Origin: Isoetes taiwanensis
Taxonomy: Eukaryota; Streptophyta; Lycopodiopsida; Isoetales; Isoetaceae
NCBI GenBank assembly: GCA_021234155.1
Contig: JAJEKV010000049.1
Span: forward strand, 1,951,487 to 2,015,486
Length of the DNA: 64,000 nucleotides
Reading direction: 5' to 3'
Positions 20,551 through 33,115 of this stretch are shown piece by piece. The position numbers were made by a program, and so were the translations under genes. How positions within the stretch are numbered: position 1 is the stretch's first letter; every line of letters begins with the position of its first letter. The notes below the pieces were generated by a model. It was given only the letters and a program-made list of their open reading frames with translations. It ran no database searches and had not been told where the DNA came from.

Positions 20551-22568
20551 CTACTCACCGGTTATACGCCAGCGCACACGCCACCGGAGTGGCGGTACGC
20601 TGCGGACGAAAAAGGCAGCATTCAAGATACGCCCCGGGCGAGCATCGTGGCCGAACGCCACATTCAAGCCCTGAATTAAAAGTCTCAACTTGGGATGAAA
20701 ACCAATCTTAGACAAAGCAAGGTCAAGGAAATCCCATCTAACAAGATCAAAAGCTTCTTTGAAGTCAAGCTTAAGAAGAACACAATTTTGGTTGGAGATT
20801 CTATTCCAATGAAGACCTTCCATAGTCGTGGATATAATTGTCCGTGATAAACCCGTTAGAGAGAAAAGCGATTGATGAAGGGAGATGTTTCTCTCAGAGA
20901 TAATCCTTGATTCTATTAGCAATGATTTTAGCAATGCATCTTGTAAGAGGTATTGGTCGTGAGATAGGCCTCCAATCGAGAATGTAGAAGGATTGTCAAC
21001 TTTGGGAATAAGAGAAATAAAGCCACCGATATGGAAGGATGCGTGATTGACCTCCCAAAACCTCTAACCAAAGAAACAATGTCATGCTTGAGAATTTCCC
21101 TTAATGGATAAAAACTCACAAGGAAGGCCATCAGTCCGTGAGACTTATTCTTACCAAAAGAACTTAAAACCTTAAAAATCTCATCTTCACCAGTGAATGG
21201 CCACAAAGGAACCATCCATGTCCTCAATGGGAGAGGGGATTACCTTATCCAAAGAAATCTAGAAAACTCTTCTCTTTGATCGAAGTCAATGAGATTAGCA
21301 GTGCAGCTTGGAGAAGAGGGAAGCATAGTTATCCCGAAAAAAAGGTTTTGATGAGCTTGGGATCTTCTACTAACAACCCCCTCAGACACGCTTCTAACCT
21401 CGAAAGTGATGGAGTTCCTTAGGAGCCCGACTTTTAGCCATTTTGAAGAAAAAATCTAGAACCGCCACACCATATCCTTGCCGAATTTAATTTTTACACT
21501 TTATAGTTGAACTCTTAGCTTCCACTTCCTCAATACTCTTCAAATAGTTTTCCAAGAGCTCTTCCCCAATCAGAGGTTTAAATTATAAGGATCATCTTGA
21601 AGAAGAGATCTAATATCCCTCATTTTGGAAAGCAATCGCTCCTTCTCATTGATCTTGGACAAATGCTTGCTTTTTGACCAATCTTTTATCCAAATTTTGA
21701 TCTTCTTTAATTCTGCCATAAAATCTTTTCATGGAGTGCTGGTTTTCTCTTCTTAAATTTGCAAATAGAATTCCCTAAAGTCTTTCACAAAGGAATCATT
21801 CTCAAGCAAAGCACGCTTAAATTTGTAGGGGACATTACCTTCTCCTCGGGAATTTGAGTTAACCGCTTTGTGCAAAGGAATTGGGGCTGGTGATCCGAGA
21901 TAATATTGCCTTCATCACTAGTGACAAAGCAGCTTGTCCCAGAGAGGAGTTTGGGCTACGCACATAATACCTATCAAGAGCACAAAAACTCTTTTTGTCC
22001 CCCTTTTGTTTATTAGACCTGTATATGAGGCAAAGGGAAGAGGGAACATAGATCAAAGCATTGTCGATATTAGAGACTCCAATTATTTTCTCTCGAATGG
22101 ACATATTAATTTTATTGCCAAGCTTCATGTTCCAATCAGAGTATTGTTAAAATCACCCCCAATAATCCAGCCTCTAAATAGGATTATTCTCAAGAACCAA
22201 AGGTTAATTTCAGTCCAGAGTAATTCTCTATCTTTTGGGGTTAGTGGAGGCATATACATTAATCACTCCAAAAGTCGAAGTCCCGAATTCAAAGGTAACA
22301 CCTTGCCACATCTTGGAGGGGAGTTAAAGAAAGAAAGTCGCTTTCGTGTTTCTCCGCATCATGATAATACCCCCACTTCTACCAGAGGCTTCAATCCGTG
22401 GAAAAGGCACTGTGGAAAATCCAATCACCAAGATTGAGATTTCAATTTAGGAAGTTTAACTTCCTCGAGCATAATGATGTCAAAGATTATAGCTCCTAAT
22501 TTGGGAGATAGCTCTCCTTCTTTGATAGGGCCCTTGATTCCCCTTACATTCCAAGAAAGAATCTTCAT
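20551..22568 (-). pseudogene. LINE ORF2: endonuclease and partial reverse transcriptase
   Basis: The start ATG at 22568 gives MKILSWNVRGIKGPIKEGEL, the typical opening of an apurinic-type (EEP) endonuclease. 'GGDFNNT' near 22140 is the second EEP motif. RT motifs follow: FTGEDEIFKVLSSFGKNKS at 21190-21120, 'LIPKVDNP' near 21000 after a frameshift, 'AKIIANRI' near 20920, and VLLKLDFKEAFDLVRWDFL at 20790-20730, which includes the catalytic Asp of motif A. The sequence ends shortly after the 'RQG' region. This enzyme would nick target DNA and copy the RNA at the nick. Confidence 0.8.
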
Positions 22569-22679
22569 AGAAAAACTGTGGAGGATCGTGAGAGAAAAAG
22601 GAAATCAAAGGTTCAAGGTCTATGAAGTTTCTTTTTTCCTTTTCCCTTCTTAACCTTACTTCTAGTATTAGCAAATGGA

Positions 22680-25160
22680 GTATTATGCATTAATGAGCTC
22701 ACCTGGGGGTGTCATAGTTTTGGACTTAGCTAAATTCTTAGTCCCGAGAAGAGATAGATTTGGAGATAACCCCGAGGAGGAGGGCACTCAACAAGAAACT
22801 TATCTCCTCCCATTTCTTTTATCTATATCAAAGATCCAAATCAACATCACTATCCTCAAAAGCTCCCCAGGATAAATTCAAACATTTTATTTATTGAGGA
22901 GAATGGTCCAAACTATTGACAGTGTTTAACCAAAAAATACCATGAGGTGAAGAAATCTGACCGATAAAGTGGTGACCATTTCTTGAGATTCCTCAGAATT
23001 GCCAAGATTCTAAGCTTGGAAGTCTCTTCATAAATGTCTTGGCCTTTGTCTTGAGAAATCATGTCTCTATCCGAGTATCTTGTACAATTTCTTCATCCAT
23101 TAAATTCCAAAGGCAAGTCTCACGAGATTGAGAGTTGAGACCTTCTTGTAAGGAAGCTAATTGCTCAAAGAATGTCATCAATGAATAGTGGAGTGTGGGG
23201 AAGAAAAGGATCGTGAGACAGTGAGAAATATCAATAATGGGAGAAAGACAATTTTTGTTTGAGAGGTCATGGGAATTGCTCAAAATTACATCCATATCTA
23301 ACTCGAAGTTAAGGTTAGCTAATACCTGAAATTGGTTGGTATTACCAATTGCTTGATTGGAGCACCAATTGAGTTGACATGAGGAGGACTGCCCACCTTA
23401 TCGCCTACCTTGAAGTTATTACAAACAGAGGTTGGGGCCGGAGTGTACAATCTCCACCAAAGTGTCTCTAGGATCAATTTCATCAATCGAGCAATTGGCT
23501 ACTGCTTGAACTTTTTGGCGGGAAGACCTTGCCATGTTTGCTTTTCTTGTTTAATGAACCACTCTTACCCTTTTTCAGAAAGTTAAATGAGAGAGAGGTC
23601 TCATTTTTTCCGGGCCAGGTTTTGGCTTCCAAAATAATCTTATTTAAGGTCTCATGAAGACTGGCCGACCTTATCTCTGCTTTTATGTCCACTGTTGCAG
23701 CCTTTATGCAACACCTTAATTTGTTGTGAAGAACCCTTTTCAAAGAAGGGAGAAGACTTGATCATGTTTCTTAGCAAGTAGTTGTAGAGGTTGCAATGTT
23801 ATCTTGAGAATCCTCACCTTCTTTCTTTCTTTTGGATTCTTTTATAGTCGCCATTGACTTTAGTCCATCGAATCTATTATCTTTCGAGATAATATCCGAA
23901 ATCCAATATCACCGGGATTTTGTTTGAGGCATCATGATGAGAAGCATGCTTCCTAGAATTTTGATCCATCTGCAGTAATCGAATCCCATGTCGCTTTTGA
24001 CCAAATGAGTTGACTTTTTGATTGACTATATTATTATCATTGACTTCTCTCGTTGTCACCACCTTGGACATAGATCTGTCATTCATATCAGTAGAAGGTG
24101 ATAATTTTTTGCAAGATTCATACCAAAAGTGCCTTTACCCCGCAATTTTGACAAAGGAGGGGCGCACTGCACCACCTTAAGGGAAGGGAGGTTTTTGGCC
24201 AAAGACATCAAGGAAGGGATTTGGACCGAACTTCCTTGGATATATCAATTTGAACAATAGATCTTGGGGTTTGTAGGGAGAGTATTCCGTGCATATGTAA
24301 CGGAGCCAATTGATCCAAACAAGAATTTAAGGCAGCCTTCATTCCAAGAAATAGGATTAAGGCCGTGAAGAGTTGTCGGCCATAATACGCTTTATCCAAA
24401 TTAGTGACTTCAAATTTAGGATCCCATTTGAGGAAAGTAATTTGAAGGATTCAAGAGCCGTGGGACCATGGTTGAGTAGAAGATTTGCGATCGCCTATTA
24501 CCACACTCAATCATGATAAAAGGAGAATGAAGCCAATAGAGAAGATTAATGAGGATTCCTTTATGCATTCAAACGTAAAGCCCATAATTTATCAAGTTTG
24601 ATGCCATGTTTATTGACTTTAACAACAACAAACCGACTCATGAAAAGAACTCAATTTAGCATGAACAGAGGGGAGATCTAGGGAAATACCCTTAAAAGTT
24701 TCAAATTTTCCTTGTGAAAGGAGGATTGAAAGACCGAATTGTTCCAAGAGCATTCTTGAGAGAAACATCCGAGCATTTCTGTTGTTCCGGCCTCTTTTCT
24801 CCATAGGGAACGGGAATTTGAAGATTCTCGTCCATGCATGGTAGTTGGCCTCTCAAGTCCTGGTCCTTAGACAAATTATCCCAAAGATGGAACCTTGAAA
24901 GAGAGGGGATCCATTGAATTGTCCGACCGCCCAGAGAAAGAGTTAGCAAAGTCACCAAAAAAATAAATGTTTTTGGATTTTCTTGAAAGGACCTTAATGC
25001 TTAAGGAGATCACAAGCAGAGGGCTCAAGATCAGCAAAGGCTGAAGAATTGAAAGAAATTTAGGGTAATTTTTGCTTATAAGCTCCATCCCAGAAAGAAT
25101 CAGGTGGAAACTACAAAAGCAAATTGAAAACGCATAAGAGCAGTGAGGGGAAAACAGCAA
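22680..25160 (-). pseudogene. LINE ORF1 (gag-like, broken)
   Basis: Several shifted frames read a plant LINE ORF1. At 24958-24700 there is an N-terminal part with WDNLSKDQDLRG and IPVPYGEKRPEQQK. At 24480-24200 words such as LHGLNPISWNEGCLKFLFGS sit where the DUF4283-type domain of plant LINE ORF1 has its 'vWvrLpgLPleyw' segment. Charged, Ser-rich C-terminal pieces lie at 23743-23483 (KTWPGKNETSLSFNFLKKG). A clear CCHC knuckle could not be read. The product would package LINE RNA. Confidence 0.5.
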
Positions 25161-25279
25161 TAAAAAAAGGAAACAGAGGATGAGAAAATTCAGAAAAAGG
25201 AAGTCGGAGAGCCAAGTTCAAGGCCAAAACGACAGTGGAAACGCAGACAAGAGGATGAATCATTGCTCAGAAAATACCT

Positions 25280-25579
25280 TTACCACAATTTTAGAGTCGC
25301 CCAATCACAATGCACATGAAAAATACCGTCAAGTTTCATAACTTCTTTTTCTACCAATGAATTTTGTAAACTGTGAATCAACAATTTCGACTTCAATTCT
25401 ACTGAACTCGAACAAAGGAGTATTCGGGGTGAAGAGCTCTTGGGGAAGTACCGATTTGTAATCGAGAGTTCCAAAGATCCACCGGTGTTCCCTTTTAAAA
25501 CCACAAAGTTAACCGCCATTGTGCTTGATAATTGTGAAGATATTGATGTCCATCGATAGGAAAAGGTGAGGGGAAACAT
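25280..25579 (-). pseudogene. open stretch at the LINE 5' end
   Basis: A 99-codon minus-strand frame (WTSISSQLSSTMAVNFVVLK...) just upstream of ORF1. It may be the N-terminal part of ORF1 or 5'-UTR sequence. No domain recognised. Confidence 0.3.
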
Positions 25580-25852
25580 GTGGATTGCTAGCCCCTACAA
25601 GGCTGGCACACTGAATCTTCCAATTTCCTCAAAGAGTAGTAGAAATTAGCACAGAAAGATCAAGAAAATAGTTTGAATCGAATAGGACAAACAAATCAAG
25701 AAAAATGGCGCTGATTGCTGACGTCATCACCGCCCAAGTCCAGCCGCAGGGTTGAGGTATCGAAAAATGTAGAAATAGGCCAAGAGATTGCATATTACTA
25801 CTGCTATTACTAGATTTATCATTCTCCGCGATTAAATTATGCTTTGTTGAAC

Positions 25853-25926
25853 TTCTTGTTGTGATAGTTTTAATAAACAAAGAAGCATTTTCTTGTTGTG
25901 ATAGTTTTAATAAACAAAGAAGCATT
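25853..25926. repeat. 37-bp tandem duplication
   Basis: ttcttgttgtgatagttttaataaacaaagaagcatt occurs twice in direct succession, starting at 25853 and 25890. Confidence 0.95.
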
Positions 25927-25929
25927 TGT

Positions 25930-26797
25930 GCCCTTGTGAACGAAAATAATAATCCAAACAAATGCACAAAAATTAGTCAAATAATATGATAACTCATAGA
26001 ATGAATAGAATAGAAGGGTTTTGACATATATAAAATAGAGAGATTGCATTTTAATGCTAGGTAAATGTGTCCTACTAATAGACAATATGCTTAGACAAAT
26101 ATAAAATGCATCTCAAACATTGATGTTTTAATTAAAGTGCAGGTGCATGTTTCATTTGACAGAGGAATAGAAAAAATCTCAAACAACACTTCTGCCACAT
26201 ATAAATGTTCTGAGCATGCATGGAAATCAACCATGCATTGCAATTGCGGTGGTCAAATGTTGATACATGTCCAAATACTTCTTGCATAAGCTTAAAAAGG
26301 TGACATGCACTTGCCATCAAATTGGAATGGTTGCATGTAGCAAGGAGGTATAAAAATGTAATAGCGTATGGTTTCTCACCTAGTTCTTGCATGTTCTTGC
26401 ATGCCTATCAATGGCTGCTATGCTGTCACAAGAAGCACATATATGTAATTATTTTTGCGTTACACAATCAATGTGTATCTTAGCCAAGACATTTGCAGCA
26501 TTGCTACATTTGCAAGACATGTCTGACCAGCCAAGACATCCGTTAATTTAAGCACGCCTTTTGTCTCGGAACAGAGATTTTATAAATGAATGAGCCCCGA
26601 AACCAAGATGACTTTCGTAACATTAATACTTATAATATGCATCGATAAAATTCAAACATCACCATTGTTGGCATCTTGTGAAAACAAACCTGAATTACTT
26701 GAAACTTCATCTCTAAGATGTCGGCTTATGTTTAACAAAAGAAGCGTAACCCCCTTATATTTTAAAAAGCTTGATTTCATCACTTTTTCTCGTCTAA
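25930..26797. other. AT-rich interval, no gene seen
   Basis: Between the LINE and the second duplicated segment. It has poly-A/T runs and no sustained coding frame on either strand. An 80-codon plus-strand ORF at 26590-26832 has no recognisable features. Confidence 0.5.
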
Positions 26798-27850
26798 TCA
26801 ACAAGATCCATCTTGTCCCGCCTGTAATCTAAAAAAAACTTCTCCAACATTATTTAGTTTAGACAAAAAGTTGCAAAGATTAGACCGTGATATCCATGAT
26901 GGTAATGCATATACACTACCACCTTTCCTCAACTTTTTGTTTGACAATATTCTAAAGCCAACTGAATAAAGATTAGTGAAGGCTGAAATGGGTGCGACCG
27001 ATATTACACTGGTATAGTATGCCCATTTGAACACTTCGCAGACTAGATCTCTAGGGCATGGAAAGAGCTCCTTCAAACTTTCACAAGTGAGCATGACTTT
27101 ACAAGTTTCATCTTCGCTAACAAGCTCTATACATGCCATGCAAGCCTTTTTTGCAGCCATTGTGCATGTCTCCAGATTCACACTTCGGCAGCTTCTATGC
27201 CCATCGCCTTAGTTGCATTTTACACATCTTTTTCGATCGCTTAATAGGGCTATGTTCGTGCATGGTGGGCTCAAGGCCGGGCTGCTTGAACACGTAAAAT
27301 TATGTTGATTGCATAAGGTCTTCAAAGCCTCCCCATGCACGCATGAAGGAATGAATTTACAAGTATTTACCTCATAGTGTCAGCAAAGAAGTCATCGTGA
27401 CTTTCCCAGAGCCAATGTTTTTCGCGAAATTCCCCTCACCGCTAGTTAGTTTCTTTAGCATGAACATTGATATAGTATTCTTAAAACTCCATGCAAAGAT
27501 TGTTCAAAGGTAATTCATGTCCGCCATCCGTAAAGCATGGTGAAATTTGCTTAAGAAATGAATTCTAACAAAGATCAACAAATAAACATTTACCAACCAG
27601 AAAGAAAAATTGCTTCTTTGCTTTATCCGAACATGAATAACAAATATCCGAGATTTCCAAAGCCCCACACAACTTATTACCATGAACTTCACTTAATCCG
27701 CTGCCATACAAGAGCTTTTATATTGTTGACTATGAAGGATGAGAGCTCCCAAATATTTGAAGGATCAGGAAAGCTCCTTGTTTTAAAGCCTAATGATCAA
27801 AAGAATGATAATGGCAAAATCCAACCGCTGTTCCTCAACCCCGTTTAAAA
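26798..27850 (-). pseudogene. host-gene exon remnants (copy 2)
   Basis: Second copy of the exons at 90-910, and better kept at its 3' side. 27181-26798 is a 127-codon open frame with CMACIELVSEDETCKVMLTC, SLKELFPCPRDLVCEVFKWA and then GFRILSNKKLRKGGSVYALP. The exon with SGEGNFAKNIGSGKV (27440-27370) and its GTAAAT donor are present but frameshifted relative to copy 1. The donor GTAATAAG is present near 27685. No family recognised. The homology to copy 1 begins at 26941, so the part below that is either unique here or lies outside the window in copy 1. Confidence 0.5.
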
Positions 27851-28119
27851 AATTTGGTTAAACCTCTCCTCCTAGCTGCCTCGCAATCTCGGCTAACCCT
27901 AAGCTGGTCGCGGAGTAGCATAAGAAATATTGACTATTATTTTTTTCCACCATTTTTTAACCTATCTAACATTCGTGCGGGCAACTTTTTTAACGTGATA
28001 ATATTCGCCAAAAGCTTAATATTTGCCCTTAGAGACAACACTAACGCTGCACTGTATGCCACGCCCCTTAACCATTATTCCTAATGGCACGAAACCCGCC
28101 TTTTGGCCGACACCATTCC

Positions 28120-28960
28120 TCATGAAGAGGAAAAAAGGTTCACTTTGCACCTAACTTGAGAAACTCATGCCGCATGTCATGCCTAAAGTTCGCCAAAGCA
28201 TTCTCGAACCTCATGCAGCCGCCAAGGCCGCGACGCTATTAATGTTCATGCCACCACTAGAGCTCAACAAAGACAAGAAGCACTGCCCACATCTCAACCC
28301 TCCACGCCTCGACATATCCCAATATTGTCGCCGAGGTTGACCTACTCAAAGAAGTTGCCGCTTCATTACCACGCACTTCCCGCACTGTGGATCCAAACTG
28401 ATCCTTTTTCTCATGTGCCTCCTCGAACTCCAAGAGGAGCTAGTAAAAATCAAAATTCCCTTTAAGTTTGGCAACAATTTTGAAACTCCGGTCCCGCCTC
28501 AAGGACCAGTTACCACTCCCCGACCGCTTTGGTTGGGGTGTTGTATACCTCTACACCCACCTGCATGCCACCTGGCAATCAACAAGTCAATCATGTTCAA
28601 ATTGACGGAGGTAGCGCCACAATCTCATCACGGATAAACTCCGCAAACAAATGGGCATCAAACAACTCTATCGCGGCCCCATATGACATCAAATTGGCTA
28701 ATGGCCATATCACGAGACCTCGTGGCATCACTTCTTCACATCAACATTGGTGATCTCCCATTCCCCTTGAATTTGGTGTTTGGAAGGCTGGAGAAGATCC
28801 GTGTGATTATGAAATGTTGGTCGGGCGACCTTTTCTCCGCCGCCAAGCCAAGAGTATCCATTATCGGCCACTGGACGCTTAGTCATCACGATGGTCACCT
28901 CAATGCCACTATGGACCTCGAAACCGTAAAATCATTTCGGGTCGACAATGTCTGAACCCT
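28120..28960 (+). pseudogene. T2 gag 3' end and protease
   Basis: The gag tail is at 28120-28340. The protease active-site block is at 28590-28620: NHVQIDGG, where the retropepsin DTG/DSG is replaced by DGG. T3 has the same DGG, so it is probably ancestral to the family. IKLANGHITRP follows, then 'LVFGRLEKI'. The protease would mature the polyprotein. The frame is broken after the active site. Confidence 0.65.
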
Positions 28961-29229
28961 CTCTCGTAAAACCGATTCGAGGACGCTTGTAATATCTATC
29001 AAGTTCAGCTCCACCGAAGGTCCGTCATTATCCTATCCCCCGAAAGTATGCCGATCCTTGGGGAGAAATGACTCTTGATCGTGACCATGTCAGCGGGCGG
29101 CTTTGTTTGACCCTTACCCGCTCCTTGCAATCGTAATCCAACGTGGTTGATCACTTTTCGATGTCGAACCTCCCCGCAGCCCTCAGATGTACACGCCGCT
29201 TCATGAAGCAACCTCCGCTTGATGAAACT

Positions 29230-30220
29230 CAAGAACCTCTTTTTTCACCACGCAGAAGTGCCACGCATCCCGCTATATTTCAACCTCCCCGCTTCATCTT
29301 GTCCAGACACGGAAGTTATTCCCCCATATTCGCACTCAAGTTGAGATTGTGGACGGGCAACAATCACCGTCCAAGATAGCCGCAAATCTTCCGACACCCT
29401 ATCGTAATCGTGGCTGCCACGCCTTCAAAAAGTTCAAACACATTTTACCGAGCTACGAGATCTTCTGGGATAAACAAAGCCTTGGGGAACTCACCATTCC
29501 TACCAAATCGATGCACGCCCGCTTTAGCAACGACAAGCATCGCTCAACCCCACTACCGCGGATCGCCAAGGCTTAAAATTGACAAACTCCTTGTCGCAGT
29601 TTGATCTATGAGGTCAAACATTCTCAATGGGTGAGCCCCATCGCCATTGCCCTCAAACACAATGGAAAGATCCGCTTGCATGGACTACCAAAACTCAATC
29701 GTGCCACGGAGCGGATCATTTTTCCACTTCCCTTCACGCACTGTGTTCGAAGAGGTTGCCGGACATGAGATGTACTCCTTCATGGATGGTTTTTTTCCGC
29801 TACAATCAGATCTCAATCAAAGAATCTGATCAACTCAAGACTACTTTCACCACCCCGCGGGGCACTTTTGCCTACAAGGTGGTTCCTTTTGGATTATCAA
29901 ACTCTCCATCAACGCTTCAACGATCATGCTCTTTTTTCATGACTTTATGAAGGAAAATCCCTTCTTACAATTTTTTCAAGATGACTTCTCTCCGGCTACA
30001 GCTCCATGGCTGACCATTTGGATAAATTGGCACTCGCCTTTCAGAAATGTGATGAGTCCGCATTAGTCTCAACCCCGAGAAATGCACCTTTTTGGCGCCA
30101 CCTCGTGTTCGTTAGGGACACGCTTGTCGAAAAAGTGTATCACCACGATCCCGCCAAAATCAGTTGTGTGCTCAAGGCTCAAGCACCAGCCAATATCAAG
30201 GAGACACGCTTCTTTCCCCG
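29230..30220 (+). pseudogene. T2 reverse transcriptase (broken)
   Basis: The linker LGELTIPTK is at 29490-29510. The shared in-frame TAG is at 29525-29527, followed by CAA CGA. 'HSQWVSPIAIALKHNGKIR' is near 29620-29680 in mixed frames. SFMDGFF (motif A) is near 29780, and FAYKVVPFGLSNSPSTLQR (motif B) near 29868-29925. The FQDD box is at 29974-29985. 'HLDKLALAFQKCDESAL' and 'ITTIPPKS' follow in the thumb region. Confidence 0.78.
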
Positions 30221-30289
30221 GTAAGGTCAATTATTACTCCACCTTCATTCCCCGACTTGCGGAATTGCGCATCCCATTCATAAACTCAC

Positions 30290-30800
30290 GGGTGATGAAT
30301 CCACCCGGGCTTGAATTCCCCAAAGGATGTCGCTTCCAACGCTTGAAGCTCTTTTTGCTTACTCAGCCCCCGTTCTTGTTCCTCCTCAATGGGACAAGCC
30401 CTTTCACGCCCATGTTGATGTCTCCCGCTGCTTGCTATTGGAGCCGTTTTTTCAAGAATATGATGTGCACACCGACAAACCAAACCGATATGCCAAATTA
30501 AAACTCAATTCTCACGAACAACTACTCGCCACGTAGCGGAGGCCTTGGGTTTAATTTCTTCAGGTCCAACGCCTCCGCCACTATCTTTTGGGCCGATCAA
30601 ATTCTTTTGTTGACCACCAAGCACTTTTTATTTGGTCAACAAATCCATGCCCACGGGCCGCATTGCTCGTTGGGTCCTCATTCGCAAGAATTTGCACCTT
30701 TTGAAATTGTTCACAAGGCGTGCAAATCTCATGTTGTCCCGGATTATCTTTCACGATCCACATTGGAAAGCATGATCCCTCCACCGAGTCTCGACGAGTT
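30290..30800 (+). pseudogene. T2 RNase H (broken)
   Basis: VLVPPQWDKPFHAHVDVSRC gives the first acidic residue block near 30370-30430, followed by 'EYDVHTDKPNRYA' and, in another frame, LTTKHFLFGQQIHAHGPHC. The end HKACKSHVVPDYLSRSTL (30710-30762) is intact and typical for this domain. Confidence 0.75.
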
Positions 30801-30959
30801 TTTCCTCGACGCCAACTCTTTCTCGTCACAAGAACACCACATTGGTTCCATGACTTTCAGAAAGATCTCCTCACAGCGCTTCTTCCACCGTGAGGATGCC
30901 ACGCCTCTCCAAAGAAAAGTTTCCACAATCCCGCCGACACCAATTCCTTTCATGGAGGT

Positions 30960-32120
30960 CCGCGGACTACACCATGGTTGTGCCATCTTTACAAAAAGGG
31001 TAAGGATACCGCCCTTCGACGCCGTGGTTCTCCCTCATGAGGTCCCGTGATATTGTCCGAGAAGCCCATGAAGGGCTCCTGGGTGGTGGTCATTTTCATG
31101 GTGACACCACAAAGACGCGAAAAATCCTTTTCCGGCCTGGTTATTTTGGCCCACGCTTCAAAGACGCCACGCCCACACCAAGATCGCAGGTGATGCTTTT
31201 GGCGGGTGGGACGCCTCCACTACCGGACGCTTCTTTTCCTTGACGGCCGCCACGCCACTTCCCTTCAAAGAAATAGGGGATGGACTTTGTGGGACCCATC
31301 GATTCTCCCCGCTGCACACCCGCGTTCGCTACATTCTCGTTCTCACCGACCACGCTTACCAAATGGGCGGAAGTTTGGCGCGACTTCCGCATAACACTAG
31401 CCAAGGTCATCTATCAACAAATCATCATTAGATTCTGCCCCTTACCGGAGTTGGTCGCTGATCGTGGTGTCCATTTTATCAATCATACCATCAAGGAGCC
31501 GACGGATTATCTCCCCGATACATCATCACAAGAGCACACCTTACTATCCTCAAGGGAATGGTTTGGCGAAAAGCACCAACAAAAAACTCGTCACAATTTC
31601 AAGAAAATTTGTGATGCTTCTCGTGACCGACCGGCAAACCAAGCTTCCCATCGCGTTTTGGGCTTACAATACTTGTTTCAAAATAGCTACGTGTCACACT
31701 CTTTCAAATTGGTTTATGGTCAAGAAGCTCTCATGCCGCTTTGAATACATCCTTCCAACTCTCCGCTTTCAACCGCTACCGCCATAATCCGCCTGGCCAG
31801 ACTCAAAGAAAGGGTTTATCAATTGGAACGCTTGGATGAACTTCAAGGGATGCTTATATTCGTGTTCTTCATGGACAACAATTGCAAAAATCTTTACATG
31901 ATAAACGCCCCAAGACAAAAAACATTCAAAGAAGGAGATTTGGTTCTTCTTTATGATTCTCGGTACAAAAATTTTCCGTAAGCTAAAGTTTCATGGTTTG
32001 GCCCTTATCAAATTGTTCAATGGTGCAACCCAAATAGCTTTTCCACCGGCCGAAGTTAGATGGAACTCCATTACCTACATCGTTAATGGCTTTACCAAAA
32101 CATTTCATACCACGTAAAGT
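30960..32120 (+). pseudogene. T2 integrase (broken)
   Basis: The zinc-finger region (REAHEGLLGGGHFHGDTTKT) is at 31045-31105. The core starts with MDFVGPID at 31280. LPELVADRGVHFINHTIKEP (second Asp) is at 31440-31505. GNGLAKSTNKK follows, where the third acidic residue is read as Lys (AES to AKS) in this copy. The C-terminal module with 'YDSRYKNF' ends near 32120. Two ORFs of 154 and 147 codons cover parts of it. Confidence 0.8.
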
Positions 32121-32294
32121 GAAAATCAACAAACAGATGTTGTTCCCAACACAAACACAAACAGATAGTGACTAAACCAAATGCAAGATATTTATATTAT
32201 CGGTGGAATGTTTTTTATAAAATGTGGGCACAGCCCAACTATTTCCACTATGGGCACCGCCCTATATACAAAAACGGCTCAAAGCCTCTATCTA

Positions 32295-32682
32295 CTAAGT
32301 CCTAAGAAGAAAACCCCCTACTCCGGTTCTGAGCGTAGATGATACGCAGGATGTGGTAGAGATTATGCCCGGTCCCAAATAAGGTGCGTAATCACCTCCA
32401 TCCCGCTGGTTCGGATCGGGATGCTCACCATCCCCAAGACACCACCCGCCCATCGCCATGCCACGGTTGTGGCAGCCGCCAGAGGTCCGCATAATCCATC
32501 TTGGTGTAATCCACTCCAAACAGCTTTGAAGGCATAGTGCGCTTATCATGCAAACCAAGCAGCATGCAGATCTGAGCGCCATCGGATGTTCGCTTCACTC
32601 CCGTTCGCCTTTTATATAGCCAACCGAGGAACTCCTTTGTCGACGTGGACCAATCAGTGAAAATTCGCCAACGTGGTGGCAA
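32295..32682 (-). CDS. T2 antisense ORF (two overlapping frames)
   Basis: Two minus-strand frames together match the antisense ORFs of T1 and T3. One reads LHDKRTMPSK and WRLPQPWHGDGRVV, the other LEWITPRW and NRGMAMGGWCLGDGEHPDPN. The switch between frames implies one or more indels. It lies downstream of a TATA/CCAAT promoter on the same strand. Role unknown. Confidence 0.5.
32592..32680 (-). promoter_or_regulatory. T2 antisense promoter (CCAAT + TATA)
   Basis: On the minus strand: CACGTTGGCG, then TCACTGATTGGTCCACGTCG, then GTTGGCTATATAAAAGGCG. The arrangement matches T1 and T3. Confidence 0.65.
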
Positions 32683-33115
32683 TGCAAGGTCATTGTTAAA
32701 AGGAGAATCTTTTCTCCCGCCGCATATCTAGCCATGGTACCTTCTCGACACCTTCGCTTTTAATGATATCCCACTTCGAGTTGCCAAAGATTAAATGACA
32801 TTCTATCTTTTCACGCCTGTCGAACATTAATGTGTGTCCTTTTGCCACCCGTCACATCAGATCATTCCCTTTACGCCTCATCGCCACCGCTCATTGCTTC
32901 TCCCTTTACCATTTGGGGACTTAGCCAAAATTTTGCCTTTCAATCGCCAATCCGTGATCCGGCCGCCACCTGCATCATCAACGGCTGAAGGTTCGCCATC
33001 ATGCCCCCTTCGCTTCCACTTGCGCCTCTAAACCTTTTCGCTCATCCGCGCTTTCATCTTCGCTTCTTTGCTCCGCCTTCTCCCGCAGCTTCCTTCGTTT
33101 CCGACGCTTTTCGCC

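Larger units (their letters stand above)
20545..25600 (-). mobile_element. L1-type LINE, 3'-truncated within RT
   Basis: Minus-strand non-LTR element. It has an ORF1 with plant-type RNA-binding sequence (about 25160-22680), then ORF2 with an endonuclease (from 22568) and a reverse transcriptase running to about 20545. The RT is cut before its catalytic YADD box and no poly-A end is present, which is unusual because LINEs normally lose their 5' end. The cut edge meets the tandem repeat at 20281-20515. Many frameshifts; inactive. Confidence 0.8.

Noticed and set aside
26590..26832. 80-codon plus-strand ORF starting with a hydrophobic segment, secreted-peptide-like
   Set aside because: Single occurrence in AT-rich DNA, no motif beyond the hydrophobic start, and it overlaps the opposite-strand exon frame at its end.
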